Below, one piece after another: positions 42,546 to 51,075 of a stretch of 64,000 nt of DNA. Under the pieces are notes generated by a model. That model was not told the DNA's origin and ran no database searches. It worked only from the letters and a program-made list of their open reading frames with translations. Numbering within the stretch: the stretch's first letter is position 1; every line of letters starts with the position of its first letter. This DNA comes from JAAYUH01 sp964640995 (GTDB lineage Bacteria; Caldisericota; Caldisericia; B22-G15). A program made the translations under genes and the position numbers. The stretch lies in NCBI GenBank assembly GCA_964640995.1, contig CAZXJJ010000001.1, forward strand, positions 310,001 through 374,000. The letters run 5' to 3'.

Positions 42546-43388
42546 ATGGAAAGTTCTTTGATAAAAAAGATAGGACAAAAGATACAAGAGATAAAAGAAG
42601 ATGAGAGAGAAAAATTTTTCAATCTCGATTTCATTAACAATTCCTTTAAAGATTCAAGTGGTGCTCTTTTGTGGGAAAAAGAAAATAAGTCATTCATAGT
42701 TTACTTTTTAAATGGTAAAATGGTTTTTAAAGTTTTTTATGATGATTCAAAAAAAGTAACCCAAGATGAAGGAGAAAAACTCTTTTTAGATGAAAAAGAG
42801 GGAGTCATTTCTTTTTATAAAATAAATTCAAAAGGAATTATCTCGATTTTATCAATACATTTTGGTGAAATTTTATATAAGGATCTTGATGCAAAAATTG
42901 TAGATTTTTCACAATTTCTTGATTCTCTAGGAGGTAAAAATATCACAGGTCTTCTTGTTATAAAAAATGAAAAGAGTGAGTTTTTGGTTCTTTATGATGG
43001 AAAAATACTCGATATTAATAATGGCGAAATTATTCTTGAATCACCACTCTCAACAGAGAGCGAATCAGCGTCCCTTCTTTCATTTGCAAAACTTCTAATG
43101 GCAAAAGATACTTCAATCACTTTATATTCTATTGATAAAAATAGGGAATTTCCTGAAGTTAATTTAAATATTTTAAAGTATGATATTCAGAAAATAAAAG
43201 AATTAATGAAGGAGAGTTTAAGAAAAGTATTGAAAGAGAAAGTTAGAAAACTTGAAGATATGGTTGATTCAATAAAAACAAAAGAAGATATAGATGATTT
43301 CATTAAAAAATGTGATGATTTTATATCTTCTCTTTATAACAAAAAAATTTCAGAAGAGTGTAAAAAGAAAATCTTGGAGATACTTTAA
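42546..43388 (+). CDS. Hypothetical protein with two related beta domains
   Basis: Soluble protein of 280 residues, no signal peptide. Two segments look alike (GALLWEKENKSFIVYFLNGK near residue 40 and TGLLVIKNEKSEFLVLYDGK near 145), a pattern like the beta domains of DUF4388/PATAN-type proteins. The C-terminal 70 residues are a charged coiled helix (LMKESLRKVLKEKVRKLEDM). It lies between the peptidase and uppP genes, starting six bases after the peptidase stop and overlapping uppP by one base. Function unknown. Confidence 0.6.
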   Translation: MESSLIKKIGQKIQEIKEDEREKFFNLDFINNSFKDSSGALLWEKENKSFIVYFLNGKMVFKVFYDDSKKVTQDEGEKLFLDEKEGVISFYKINSKGIISILSIHFGEILYKDLDAKIVDFSQFLDSLGGKNITGLLVIKNEKSEFLVLYDGKILDINNGEIILESPLSTESESASLLSFAKLLMAKDTSITLYSIDKNREFPEVNLNILKYDIQKIKELMKESLRKVLKEKVRKLEDMVDSIKTKEDIDDFIKKCDDFISSLYNKKISEECKKKILEIL

Positions 43389-44146
43389 TGACAACTTTGC
43401 AATCAGCAATTCTTGGAATTGTTCAAGGATTGACTGAATTTTTACCAGTATCTTCAACAGGACACATTATTTTATTTTCGCGCTTTTTAAATATAAAAGA
43501 GCCACCAATTTTTTATGACCTAACCCTTCACCTTGGAACTTTAATTGCAGTTCTCATTATTTTTTATCCATTTATAATTAAAAATTTAAAAAATATAAAA
43601 CTTATTTTTTTAATAATAATTTCAACAATAACAACAGGTATTTTTTATATATTCTTTAAGGAACCAATTGAAAATGCCTTTTCAAATTTCAAATATTTAC
43701 CAATTTTTTTCATAATAACTTCAATTTATCTTTTTTTCTTTTATTTTAAAAATAAAAGAGTAAAATCTATAAAAGAGATAACTCTTTTTGATTCAATTAT
43801 TATCGGACTTTCACAAGGTTTTGCAATAATTCCTGGAATTTCAAGAAGTGGTTTCACATTTGTTACTTCACTTCTTTTAGGAATAAAAGAGGAAGATGCC
43901 TTTAGATATTCTTTTCTATTATCAATACCTTCAATTCTTGGAGGAACTATCTTAAAGTATTTTGATTATAGAAAAGGTCATGAAATCTTTAGTTCAAATA
44001 TTTTTCTTTCAGGTTTTTTCACCTCTCTTATTTTTGGAATAATTGCAATTATCCTTTTTAGAAGCTCAATTTTTAAGAGAAATTTTAGAGTTTACTCAAT
44101 TTATCTAATAATTATTTCAATAATAATTATTGTTTGGTTTTGGTAA
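43388..44146 (+). CDS. uppP: Undecaprenyl-diphosphatase
   Basis: Membrane phosphatase (BacA/UppP) recycling undecaprenyl carrier lipid for peptidoglycan and glycan assembly, also giving bacitracin resistance. The two active-site motifs are GIVQGLTEFLPVSSTGHIIL near the N-terminus and GLSQGFAIIPGISRSGFTFV past the middle. There are about eight helices and 252 residues, normal for the family. The start overlaps the stop of the preceding gene by one base. Confidence 0.95.
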   Translation: MTTLQSAILGIVQGLTEFLPVSSTGHIILFSRFLNIKEPPIFYDLTLHLGTLIAVLIIFYPFIIKNLKNIKLIFLIIISTITTGIFYIFFKEPIENAFSNFKYLPIFFIITSIYLFFFYFKNKRVKSIKEITLFDSIIIGLSQGFAIIPGISRSGFTFVTSLLLGIKEEDAFRYSFLLSIPSILGGTILKYFDYRKGHEIFSSNIFLSGFFTSLIFGIIAIILFRSSIFKRNFRVYSIYLIIISIIIIVWFW

Positions 44147-44176
44147 ATATTAAATTTTTATAAAAAGGAGGGAAAG

Positions 44177-45262
44177 ATGAGAGAACTTTTATTAATTCCA
44201 GGACCAACACCAGTAAATGAAGAGGTACTCAAGGAAATTTCAAAGCAACCAATTTCACATGTTAGTAAAGATTTTGGTGAGTATCTTAAGAGTTGTGTTG
44301 AAAGCCTAAGAGTTATTTTTGGAACAAAGACAGGACACATTTTTATAATTCCTGGTTCTGGAACTTTAGGAATGGAAATTGCAATAAAAAATTTCTTAGG
44401 AAAAGATGAAAAAGCACTTGTCTTATCTCATGGATTTTTTGGGGATAGATTCCTTGATATTTTAGAAGAAGATGGTTTTAATTATGACAAAATTCAGAGT
44501 ATATGGGGAGAGGTTATTGATCTTAATTTAATTTATGAAAAGTTAAAAAAAGAGAAGTTTTCACTAATAACAATTACTCATGTTGATACATCAACTGGAG
44601 TTCTTGCTCCTATGGAAGATTATATGAAAGTAATAAAAGAAGTTTCGCCTGATTCCCTTGTTGTTCTTGATGGAGTTTGTGCTACTTCTGGAGTTGAGGA
44701 AAAAATGGATGAGTGGGGAGTTGATATCATTTTAACTGGTTCTCAAAAAGCACTTGCAGTGCCTCCTGGTCTAGCAATTCTTGCAGTTTCAGAAAGAGCA
44801 ATGAAAAAAAGAGAAAGTTTAGGAAAAATTGGCTTTTACTATGGAGATCTTCTCCGCTGGAAACCAACAATTGAAGATGCAACAAAATATTTTGCAACTC
44901 ATAACACTAATTACACATTTGGCTTAAAGAAATCACTTGAGATAATTTTAAGTGAAGGTTTAGATAAAAGATATAAGAGACATTTTGAGAATGCAACATT
45001 TATAAGAGAACTTATGAAAGATATTGTTTTTGATGTTTTTGGAAATAAAAATTTTCTTGCTCCAACACTTTCACTTTTTATCTATCCAGATGGAATTGAA
45101 GATGAAAAATTTAGAAGTGATTTAAAGAACAAAGGAATTACAGTTGCAGCAGGAATAAAGGATCTTAAGGGGAAAGTTTTCAGAATGGGTCACATGGGTG
45201 AGGTGAGAAAAGAAGACCTTCAATATGCTTTTGAGGTAATAAAGGAAGTTTTAAAAAGATAA
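44177..45262 (+). CDS. Class V aminotransferase (serine-/alanine-glyoxylate type)
   Basis: PLP-dependent aminotransferase of 361 residues. It begins LLIPGPTPVNEEVL, as in serine- or alanine-glyoxylate aminotransferases; GSGTLGMEIAIKNFL is the phosphate region. The PLP Lys lies in ILTGSQKALAVPPGLA, and the cofactor Asp in VVLDGVCATSGVE. It may serve serine/glycine interconversion or 2-aminoethylphosphonate-type chemistry. AAAGGAGGG precedes ATG 44177. The patatin gene follows after five bases. Confidence 0.9.
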   Translation: MRELLLIPGPTPVNEEVLKEISKQPISHVSKDFGEYLKSCVESLRVIFGTKTGHIFIIPGSGTLGMEIAIKNFLGKDEKALVLSHGFFGDRFLDILEEDGFNYDKIQSIWGEVIDLNLIYEKLKKEKFSLITITHVDTSTGVLAPMEDYMKVIKEVSPDSLVVLDGVCATSGVEEKMDEWGVDIILTGSQKALAVPPGLAILAVSERAMKKRESLGKIGFYYGDLLRWKPTIEDATKYFATHNTNYTFGLKKSLEIILSEGLDKRYKRHFENATFIRELMKDIVFDVFGNKNFLAPTLSLFIYPDGIEDEKFRSDLKNKGITVAAGIKDLKGKVFRMGHMGEVRKEDLQYAFEVIKEVLKR

Positions 45263-45267
45263 AGCCT

Positions 45268-46143
45268 ATGGTTGGGCTTTGTTGGGAAGGGGGAGGTGCA
45301 AAAGGAGGGTTTGGTGTAAAATTTTTGTATTTATTAAAAAAAGAATATCCTGAAATTTCTTTTAATTCTCTAGCTGGTGTTTCAGTTGGAGGAATAAACA
45401 TAATCCCTCTAATTGTTGATGATTTTGAATTTCTTATGACTCTTTGGAATCTTGTTAAAAGAGATGGAAAATTTATATATAAAAAATTTTTAAGTAGAGA
45501 ATATGATACAACAAAATTTTATAGATTTGTCGATATTCTTACAAATAGAAAAGATTTCTTTGAAAAAATTAAAAACTCCAACAGAACTTATCTTATCTTT
45601 TCAAAAATAAAAGATGGTAAAATTCTAATCTTTACAAATAAAAAATTAAACTTCGATGATGCAGAGGTTGTTTTAATTGAAAGTCAGGAAGATTTGAAAT
45701 TTGCAATATTAGGGACAAGCGCAATTCCAGTAATATTTCCTGAAGTAAAATATAAAAATTGGATTTTATTAGATGGAGGAGTTGAACACACATTTCCAAT
45801 TAAATATTTAATAAAAGTTTCAGAAGATAAAAAATTTTTAGGAATTCTTCATGAAAAACCAGACAGAGAATTTATACCAAATCCAATAAAAGCAATTTTT
45901 TCTCCATTCGCTTATCTTGTTGATAAAATCACTTTTGGAATAACCCAAAAAGATTTAGAAGGTTTAATTAGAATAGATGAAAATATATATGAATATGATG
46001 AAAGAAAAATATTTTTGATTTATCCAACTGAACCATTATGCTCTGCAATGGACTTTTCATCAAAAGCACTTGATATAAACTTTAAAATAGCCGAAAAAAC
46101 CTATAACAAATTAAAAGACAAATTACTCGAATTTATAAAATAA
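45268..46143 (+). CDS. Patatin-like phospholipase
   Basis: Lipid acyl hydrolase of 291 residues. The oxyanion motif EGGGAKGGFGVK, nucleophile Ser in LAGVSVGGIN and catalytic Asp in LLDGGVEHTFP are all present, so the Ser-Asp dyad is complete. No signal peptide. The start is ATG 45268, without a good AGGAGG site, and coupling to the aminotransferase gene is likely. It could remodel membrane lipids; the substrate is unknown. Confidence 0.88.
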   Translation: MVGLCWEGGGAKGGFGVKFLYLLKKEYPEISFNSLAGVSVGGINIIPLIVDDFEFLMTLWNLVKRDGKFIYKKFLSREYDTTKFYRFVDILTNRKDFFEKIKNSNRTYLIFSKIKDGKILIFTNKKLNFDDAEVVLIESQEDLKFAILGTSAIPVIFPEVKYKNWILLDGGVEHTFPIKYLIKVSEDKKFLGILHEKPDREFIPNPIKAIFSPFAYLVDKITFGITQKDLEGLIRIDENIYEYDERKIFLIYPTEPLCSAMDFSSKALDINFKIAEKTYNKLKDKLLEFIK

Positions 46144-46151
46144 TTATAATT

Positions 46152-46202
46152 CCATAAGAATAATTTAATTTAAGAATTACAATTGTTATAATTTTCTTAT
46201 GG
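46152..46202 (+). promoter_or_regulatory. Extended -10 promoter inside an inverted repeat before the PfpI gene
   Basis: CCATAAGAA (46152-46160) and TTCTTATGG (46194-46202) are perfect nine-base inverted copies. Between them TGTTATAAT (46184-46192) is an extended -10 element without a good -35 box. The right arm ends on the GGAGG ribosome binding site. It may be an operator or a structure that hides the site. Confidence 0.45.
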
Positions 46203-46211
46203 AGGTGAATT

Positions 46212-46733
46212 ATGAAACTTAAAGAAAAAAGAATTGCTCTTTTTGTTGAAAAACTATACAATGAACATGAATTTTGGTATCCATATTATAGGTTCAAAGA
46301 AGAAGGTGCAGATGTTAAAATAATCGCACCAAATATTGAGGTTTTTCATGGAAAATATGGTGGTTTACCAGTTAAGCCAGAACTGATAAGTAGAGAGATT
46401 GACACAAAAGATTTTGATGCAGTATTTATTCCAGGTGGATATTGTCCAGATTATCTAAGAGCCCATAAATCTGTTACAGATTTTGTGAGAAAGATGTATG
46501 AAGAGGGAAAAGTTGTTGCTTCGATCTGTCATGGTGCTTGGGTTTTAATTTCTGCTGGAATCACAAAAGGAAAGAAAATAACTTCAACACCAACAATTAA
46601 AGATGATGTTATAAATTCTGGTGCTGAATTTGTTGATAAAGAGGTTGTTGTTGATGGAAATATAATTACATCAAGAACCCCAGATGACCTTCCATTTATG
46701 CTTCCTGAAATAATTAAAAAACTCTCAGAATAA
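46212..46733 (+). CDS. DJ-1/PfpI-family protein
   Basis: Protein of 173 residues in the DJ-1/PfpI superfamily, with the nucleophile Cys in VVASICHGAWVLISAG and the family Glu in ALFVEKLYNEHEFWYP. PfpI members have been reported as intracellular proteases or as deglycases, glyoxalases and chaperone-like proteins; which applies is unknown. GGAGGTG precedes ATG 46212. It is followed directly by a CXXC mini-protein and a polyferredoxin gene. Confidence 0.9.
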   Translation: MKLKEKRIALFVEKLYNEHEFWYPYYRFKEEGADVKIIAPNIEVFHGKYGGLPVKPELISREIDTKDFDAVFIPGGYCPDYLRAHKSVTDFVRKMYEEGKVVASICHGAWVLISAGITKGKKITSTPTIKDDVINSGAEFVDKEVVVDGNIITSRTPDDLPFMLPEIIKKLSE

Positions 46734-46735
46734 AA

Positions 46736-46873
46736 TTGAAAAAATTTGACTTTAAGATTTTCTTAATAATAATTTTTATAATTTTTATTTTAATAGGGAT
46801 ATTCAATAAAGAGTATCTTGAAGTTCTTAAAAATGCTGTCTTAATTTGTTTCTCATGCATTGGAATTCAATAA
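46736..46873 (+). CDS. 45-residue membrane CXXC mini-protein
   Basis: Short protein from TTG 46736, three bases after the PfpI stop. One hydrophobic helix (FLIIIFIIFILIGIFN) is followed by EYLEVLKNAVLICFSCIGIQ with a C-terminal CxxC. This fits a family of small CXXC membrane proteins (CD1871A-like) that I recall beside 4Fe-4S polyferredoxins, and one does follow here, overlapping by 19 bases. The CxxC could pass electrons or hold a metal for that partner. No strong ribosome binding site, so coupling to the PfpI gene is likely. Confidence 0.65.
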   Translation: MKKFDFKIFLIIIFIIFILIGIFNKEYLEVLKNAVLICFSCIGIQ

Positions 46874-47673
46874 GATATTTTTTCACAGATAAAAAAAGAA
46901 AAATAACACAACTATTTTTTCTTATAATTTTTAATATACCCTTTTTATCACCAATTTTAAAAAGAATTCCATCTCCTGTTTTGCATTGCTATTCTTGTCC
47001 ACTCTCTTCATTTGCTTGTCCTGTTGGAACAATTCAACACCTTATTGTTGTTAGAGATTTTCCATTTTACACTCTTGGAATTATCTCATTGATTTTTATT
47101 TTCATTGGAAAACTTTCATGTGGTTTTATGTGTCCATTTGGTTTTTTCCAAGACCTTCTCTTTAAAATAAAGACTCGCTTTAAAATAAAACCAAAAATAA
47201 AAAATCTTTTCTGGGCGAAATATGGAGTTATTTTCTCTCTTGTAATTTTAGGACCACTCATTTTTTATGAGACACTTTTTTGTAAAGTTTGCCCCTCAGG
47301 AACTTTAACTGCAGGAATTTCCCAAGTTATAATAAATCCATCTTTAAGAGGTTTAATAGGGCCACTTTACATTTCAAAAATTGTTGTGCTTTCATTTTTT
47401 ATAATTTGGTTTATTTTTGAAGAAAGACCATTTTGTAATTACCTTTGTCCTCTTGGAGGTTTTATAGGTATTTTTAACAAATTCTCTTATTTAAAAATTG
47501 AAGTTGATAAGAATAAATGTATTGAGTGCTATAAATGTGAAAAAGTTTGTCCATTTTCAATAACAACATTTAAAGACCCAAATAACATAAATTGTATAAG
47601 GTGTGGAAAGTGTATTGATATATGTCCAACAGAAACACTCTCTTTTAAAATTAATAAAAAAAATTATAATTAG
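46855..47673 (+). CDS. Membrane polyferredoxin (NapH/YccM-like 4Fe-4S protein)
   Basis: Integral membrane electron-transfer protein of 272 residues with about five helices. Membrane-edge Cys motifs are CYSCPLSSFACPVG, CGFMCPFGFFQD, CKVCPSGT and CNYLCPLGG, as in NapH/NosR-type polyferredoxins. The C-terminal soluble tail has two 4Fe-4S motifs, CIECYKCEKVCP and CIRCGKCIDICP. It probably carries electrons across the membrane for a reductase. ATG 46855 is preferred to TTG 46846 because the typical N-terminus is short. It overlaps the CXXC mini-protein gene. Confidence 0.85.
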   Translation: MHWNSIRYFFTDKKRKITQLFFLIIFNIPFLSPILKRIPSPVLHCYSCPLSSFACPVGTIQHLIVVRDFPFYTLGIISLIFIFIGKLSCGFMCPFGFFQDLLFKIKTRFKIKPKIKNLFWAKYGVIFSLVILGPLIFYETLFCKVCPSGTLTAGISQVIINPSLRGLIGPLYISKIVVLSFFIIWFIFEERPFCNYLCPLGGFIGIFNKFSYLKIEVDKNKCIECYKCEKVCPFSITTFKDPNNINCIRCGKCIDICPTETLSFKINKKNYN

Positions 47674-47678
47674 ATTAA

Positions 47679-49340
47679 ATGGAAGTTAAGAAAAAATTAG
47701 GAGATATTTTATTAGAAAAAGGAATAATTACAAAAGAGCAACTTGAAGACGCTCTAAAAGAACAGGAAAAAACAGGAGTTCCTTTAGGTCAGATTTTAAT
47801 TGATAGAGGTTTAATTTCACCAGGAGTTTTAGGTGAAATTTTATCTTTTCAATCTGGAATAGAATATAAGCCAGTATCAGAAATTTATATATCTCCTGAT
47901 TCTATAAATTTAATTCCTGAATCAATAATTAAAGATAAAAAAGTTTTCCCGATTAAAAAAGAAGATGACACTCTTCATGTTGCAATTCTTCCTCCAGTAA
48001 ATCCTATTGTTCTTGATGATATTAAAGCAATGACTGGTTTAAAAATAAAGCCATTTATTGTTACAGACACAGAGTTTCAAAGACTACTAAATCAATATTT
48101 CAATATAAAATCTTTTGCATCAAAAGCACTTCAAGGTTTAAGAAGAGAAGAAAGAGAAAACGAAGTTATAACTGTTGAAACTCCAATTGTTAAATTTGTA
48201 AATACTGTTATAAACGATGCAATAAATCAAAATGCTTCAGATATTCACTTCGATCCATATCCTGAATTTACAAGAACAAGATACAGAATTGATGGAATGC
48301 TTCATGATACAATGAATATTCCTGCTGGAGTTGATGATCAAGTTTTATCAAGAATAAAAATTATGGCAGGAATGGACATAGCAGAAAAAAGAAGACCACA
48401 AGATGGAAGATTTTCAATGAAGATAAAAGATAAAGATTATGATTTCAGAGTCTCTTCAATTGGAACTCGATTTGGAGAAAAGTTAGAGATAAGAATTTTA
48501 AACAAAGCAAGAGTTTTAATTGAACTTGGAAGATTAGGACTTAATGAAAAACAACAAAAAATTTATGAAAAAATAATTAAAAACCCTTATGGAATGGTTT
48601 TGGTTACTGGTCCAACTGGTTCAGGAAAAACAACTACTCTTTATGCAACATTAAATAAGTTAAACACCCCAGAAAAAAGTATTTTTACAATTGAAGACCC
48701 AATTGAATATGACCTTCCAGGTGTAATTCAGATGCAGGTAAATCCAAAAGCAGGGCTTACTTTTTCAACTGGTCTAAGAAGTATTTTGAGGTTAGACCCA
48801 GATATTATAATGGTTGGTGAAATAAGAGATATCGATACAGCAAAAATTGCAGTTGAAGCAGCCCTAACAGGTCACCTTGTTTTTTCAACACTTCACACAA
48901 ATGATGCACCATCTACTCTTGTTCGACTTTTAGACATTGGAATTGAACCATATTTAATTTCATCAGTTATGATTGGAGTTGTTGCACAGAGATTAGTTAG
49001 AACTATTTGTCCATCATGTAAAATAGATTATAAACCAACAAAAGAGGAGTTAGAGATTGTTTTTGGAAGAGTTCCAGAAAGAGAAATAAAATTTAAGAGA
49101 GGAAAAGGATGTCCTGAATGTAATTACACAGGATATAGAGGAAGAACAGGTGTATTTGAGGTTCTTCCAATAACAAGAAACTTAAGAGACCTAATTAAAT
49201 CAAGAGAATCAACAGATACAATTAGATATGAAGCAGAAAAAGAAGGAATGATTCCACTTATTAATGCTGGGTATGAGAAGGTTTTAAATGGAACAACAAC
49301 TCTTGAAGAAGTTTTAAGAGTTATAAGGATAGAAGAATGA
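47679..49340 (+). CDS. pilB: Type IV pilus extension ATPase PilB (GspE-type)
   Basis: Cytoplasmic hexameric ATPase powering pilus assembly, 553 residues. The N-terminal domain (about 1-150) is an MshEN-type region (LGDILLEKGIITKEQLEDAL). Walker A is VTGPTGSGKTTTLYATLN, and the Asp box and Walker B-like DPDIIMVGEIRD are present. A tetracysteine zinc site is CPSCKIDYKP with CPECNYTGYRGRTG. It overlaps pilC by four bases. No strong ribosome binding site precedes ATG 47679. No pilT, pilD or pilQ gene is in the window. Confidence 0.95.
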   Translation: MEVKKKLGDILLEKGIITKEQLEDALKEQEKTGVPLGQILIDRGLISPGVLGEILSFQSGIEYKPVSEIYISPDSINLIPESIIKDKKVFPIKKEDDTLHVAILPPVNPIVLDDIKAMTGLKIKPFIVTDTEFQRLLNQYFNIKSFASKALQGLRREERENEVITVETPIVKFVNTVINDAINQNASDIHFDPYPEFTRTRYRIDGMLHDTMNIPAGVDDQVLSRIKIMAGMDIAEKRRPQDGRFSMKIKDKDYDFRVSSIGTRFGEKLEIRILNKARVLIELGRLGLNEKQQKIYEKIIKNPYGMVLVTGPTGSGKTTTLYATLNKLNTPEKSIFTIEDPIEYDLPGVIQMQVNPKAGLTFSTGLRSILRLDPDIIMVGEIRDIDTAKIAVEAALTGHLVFSTLHTNDAPSTLVRLLDIGIEPYLISSVMIGVVAQRLVRTICPSCKIDYKPTKEELEIVFGRVPEREIKFKRGKGCPECNYTGYRGRTGVFEVLPITRNLRDLIKSRESTDTIRYEAEKEGMIPLINAGYEKVLNGTTTLEEVLRVIRIEE

Positions 49341-50539
49341 GAATAAAGTATATTGGAAGAGATAGAGAGGGAAGTCCTGTAAGGGGGGAAATTGAAGCAA
49401 ATAATATAAATGAAGCAAGAGAAATTTTAAATTCAAGAGGGATTTATGTAATTGATATTAAAGAGGTAAAAACAAGAGAGATTGGAATTCAAAAGTTAAA
49501 ACCTCAGGAGATAATATTTTTCTCAAGACAACTATCACTTCTTTTAAGGTCTGGAGTAACAATAATTCAAGCACTGGAAATAATTCAAGAGAATGTAAAA
49601 AGTAAAAATTTTAGAAATGTAATTCAAAAAGTTAGAGAACATATTTTAGGTGGAGAATCTTTTTCAGAAAGTTTAAGAAATTTCAAAGAGACCTTTCCTG
49701 AAATTTTCATTGAAGTTGTAAGAGTTGGAGAGTTTACTGGAAATCTTGATGAAGTTTTATTAAGAATTTCAGATTTTTTTGAAAAAGAGGATGAGCTTAG
49801 AAGAAAAGTTAAAAATGCTCTGATTTATCCTGAAATAGTTGTTGGAACAATTATTGTTGCAGTTATTTTTATTCTTTTAACAATTGTTCCAATTTTTGTA
49901 AATCTATTTAAAAGTTCTGGAGTAAAACTTCCACTTCCAACAAGGATTTTACTTGGAATATCAGATGGAATTAAAAATTATTGGTGGATAATTTTACCAG
50001 TAATTATTTTGCTTGTTATTTTATTTAATCTTTATAGAAGAACAAAAAATGGTAAAAAACAAATTGATTTTCTTCTATTTAAAATGCCTACAATAATTGG
50101 AAAAATTTATAGAGAAAATATATTCCTTAGAATTTCTCATACTTTAGAAACTTTAATTAAAAGTGGAATAACTTTGGGAGATTCTTTTGAACTTCTCTCA
50201 AGAGTTAGTGGTAATGAAGTAATCAGTGAAAGTTTACTTAGTGCAAGAGAAAAGATAATGGCAGGAATGAGCATAAGCAGAGCCCTTCTTGAAGAAGGAG
50301 TTTTTCCAACTCTTTTTATAAGAATGATTTCAGTTGGTGAAGCAGGTGGAAATTTAGAAGAGGTTCTTTCTCAAATGGAGAGATATTTTGAAATTGAACT
50401 TGATAATGATATAAAAAGGTTCATTGCCTATCTTGAACCAGCACTTACAATTATTTTAGGAATTTTGGTTGCTTTTATTGCCTTTTCAATTTACCTTCCA
50501 CTCTTTGATATGGTAAGGTTAATTAAAGGCGGGGGTTAA
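49337..50539 (+). CDS. pilC: Type IV pilus inner-membrane platform protein PilC
   Basis: Platform protein of 400 residues with the duplicated GspF domain (KPQEIIFFSRQLSLLLRSGV and FLRISHTLETLIKSGITLG). Three membrane helices lie at about 165-190, 215-235 and 370-395. The RVGEFTGNLDEVL and SVGEAGGNLEEVL pairs are family signatures. It connects PilB to the pilus fibre. The stop overlaps the oppositely oriented pilO-like gene by four bases, so the two transcripts converge. Confidence 0.93.
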   Translation: MRIKYIGRDREGSPVRGEIEANNINEAREILNSRGIYVIDIKEVKTREIGIQKLKPQEIIFFSRQLSLLLRSGVTIIQALEIIQENVKSKNFRNVIQKVREHILGGESFSESLRNFKETFPEIFIEVVRVGEFTGNLDEVLLRISDFFEKEDELRRKVKNALIYPEIVVGTIIVAVIFILLTIVPIFVNLFKSSGVKLPLPTRILLGISDGIKNYWWIILPVIILLVILFNLYRRTKNGKKQIDFLLFKMPTIIGKIYRENIFLRISHTLETLIKSGITLGDSFELLSRVSGNEVISESLLSAREKIMAGMSISRALLEEGVFPTLFIRMISVGEAGGNLEEVLSQMERYFEIELDNDIKRFIAYLEPALTIILGILVAFIAFSIYLPLFDMVRLIKGGG

Positions 50540-51075
50540 AAGAAGGGAATTGATAAATTTAAATCAATAGATAGCCCTTCTTTTGTTTGATTGTATGAAA
50601 GATTATTTATATTTAAAAATTTTTTTAAATTTTCAAGATAATCTAAAAATTTATATAAACTCTCTAAATTTCCTTCAAATGTTAAATATAAATCTGTCTG
50701 AAAGTAATTTTTATTCTCTAAAATTCTTTTTTCCTCACCTATTGACATATCAATATTTTTAAGCCCAAAATTTATCATTGTAAGAGGAAGAGTTGAGATA
50801 AATTTTTCTGCATCTTCCTTCTTAAATAACTTATTTTGAGTTTCTTCAATGAATATTTTTATGTTTTCAATCTCTTTACTCATTGTGTTGAGCATAACAA
50901 AATTTTCACTTTTGTTTTGAAGTTCTTGAGATTTTGAGTTCAACAAATTTATATTTTTTCTCCAAATTATGAATTCATATCCAACAAAAACAATAAAGAT
51001 AAAAATTTCTATTATTAAGATAGATGATATTTGTTTAATTGTTTTTTTAATTTTTGGAACATACTCTTTTATCAT
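50536..51075 (-). CDS. pilO: PilO-like pilus assembly protein
   Basis: Inner-membrane protein of 179 residues: one N-terminal helix (SILIIEIFIFIVFVGYEFII), a coiled segment of about 45 residues (NLLNSKSQELQNKSENFV), and a ferredoxin-like C-terminal domain. This is the PilO layout; sequence similarity alone is weak, but its place next to PilM-PilN supports it. It overlaps the PilM-PilN gene by four bases and is the last gene of the leftward pilus operon. Confidence 0.75.
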   Translation of the reverse strand: MIKEYVPKIKKTIKQISSILIIEIFIFIVFVGYEFIIWRKNINLLNSKSQELQNKSENFVMLNTMSKEIENIKIFIEETQNKLFKKEDAEKFISTLPLTMINFGLKNIDMSIGEEKRILENKNYFQTDLYLTFEGNLESLYKFLDYLENLKKFLNINNLSYNQTKEGLSIDLNLSIPFF

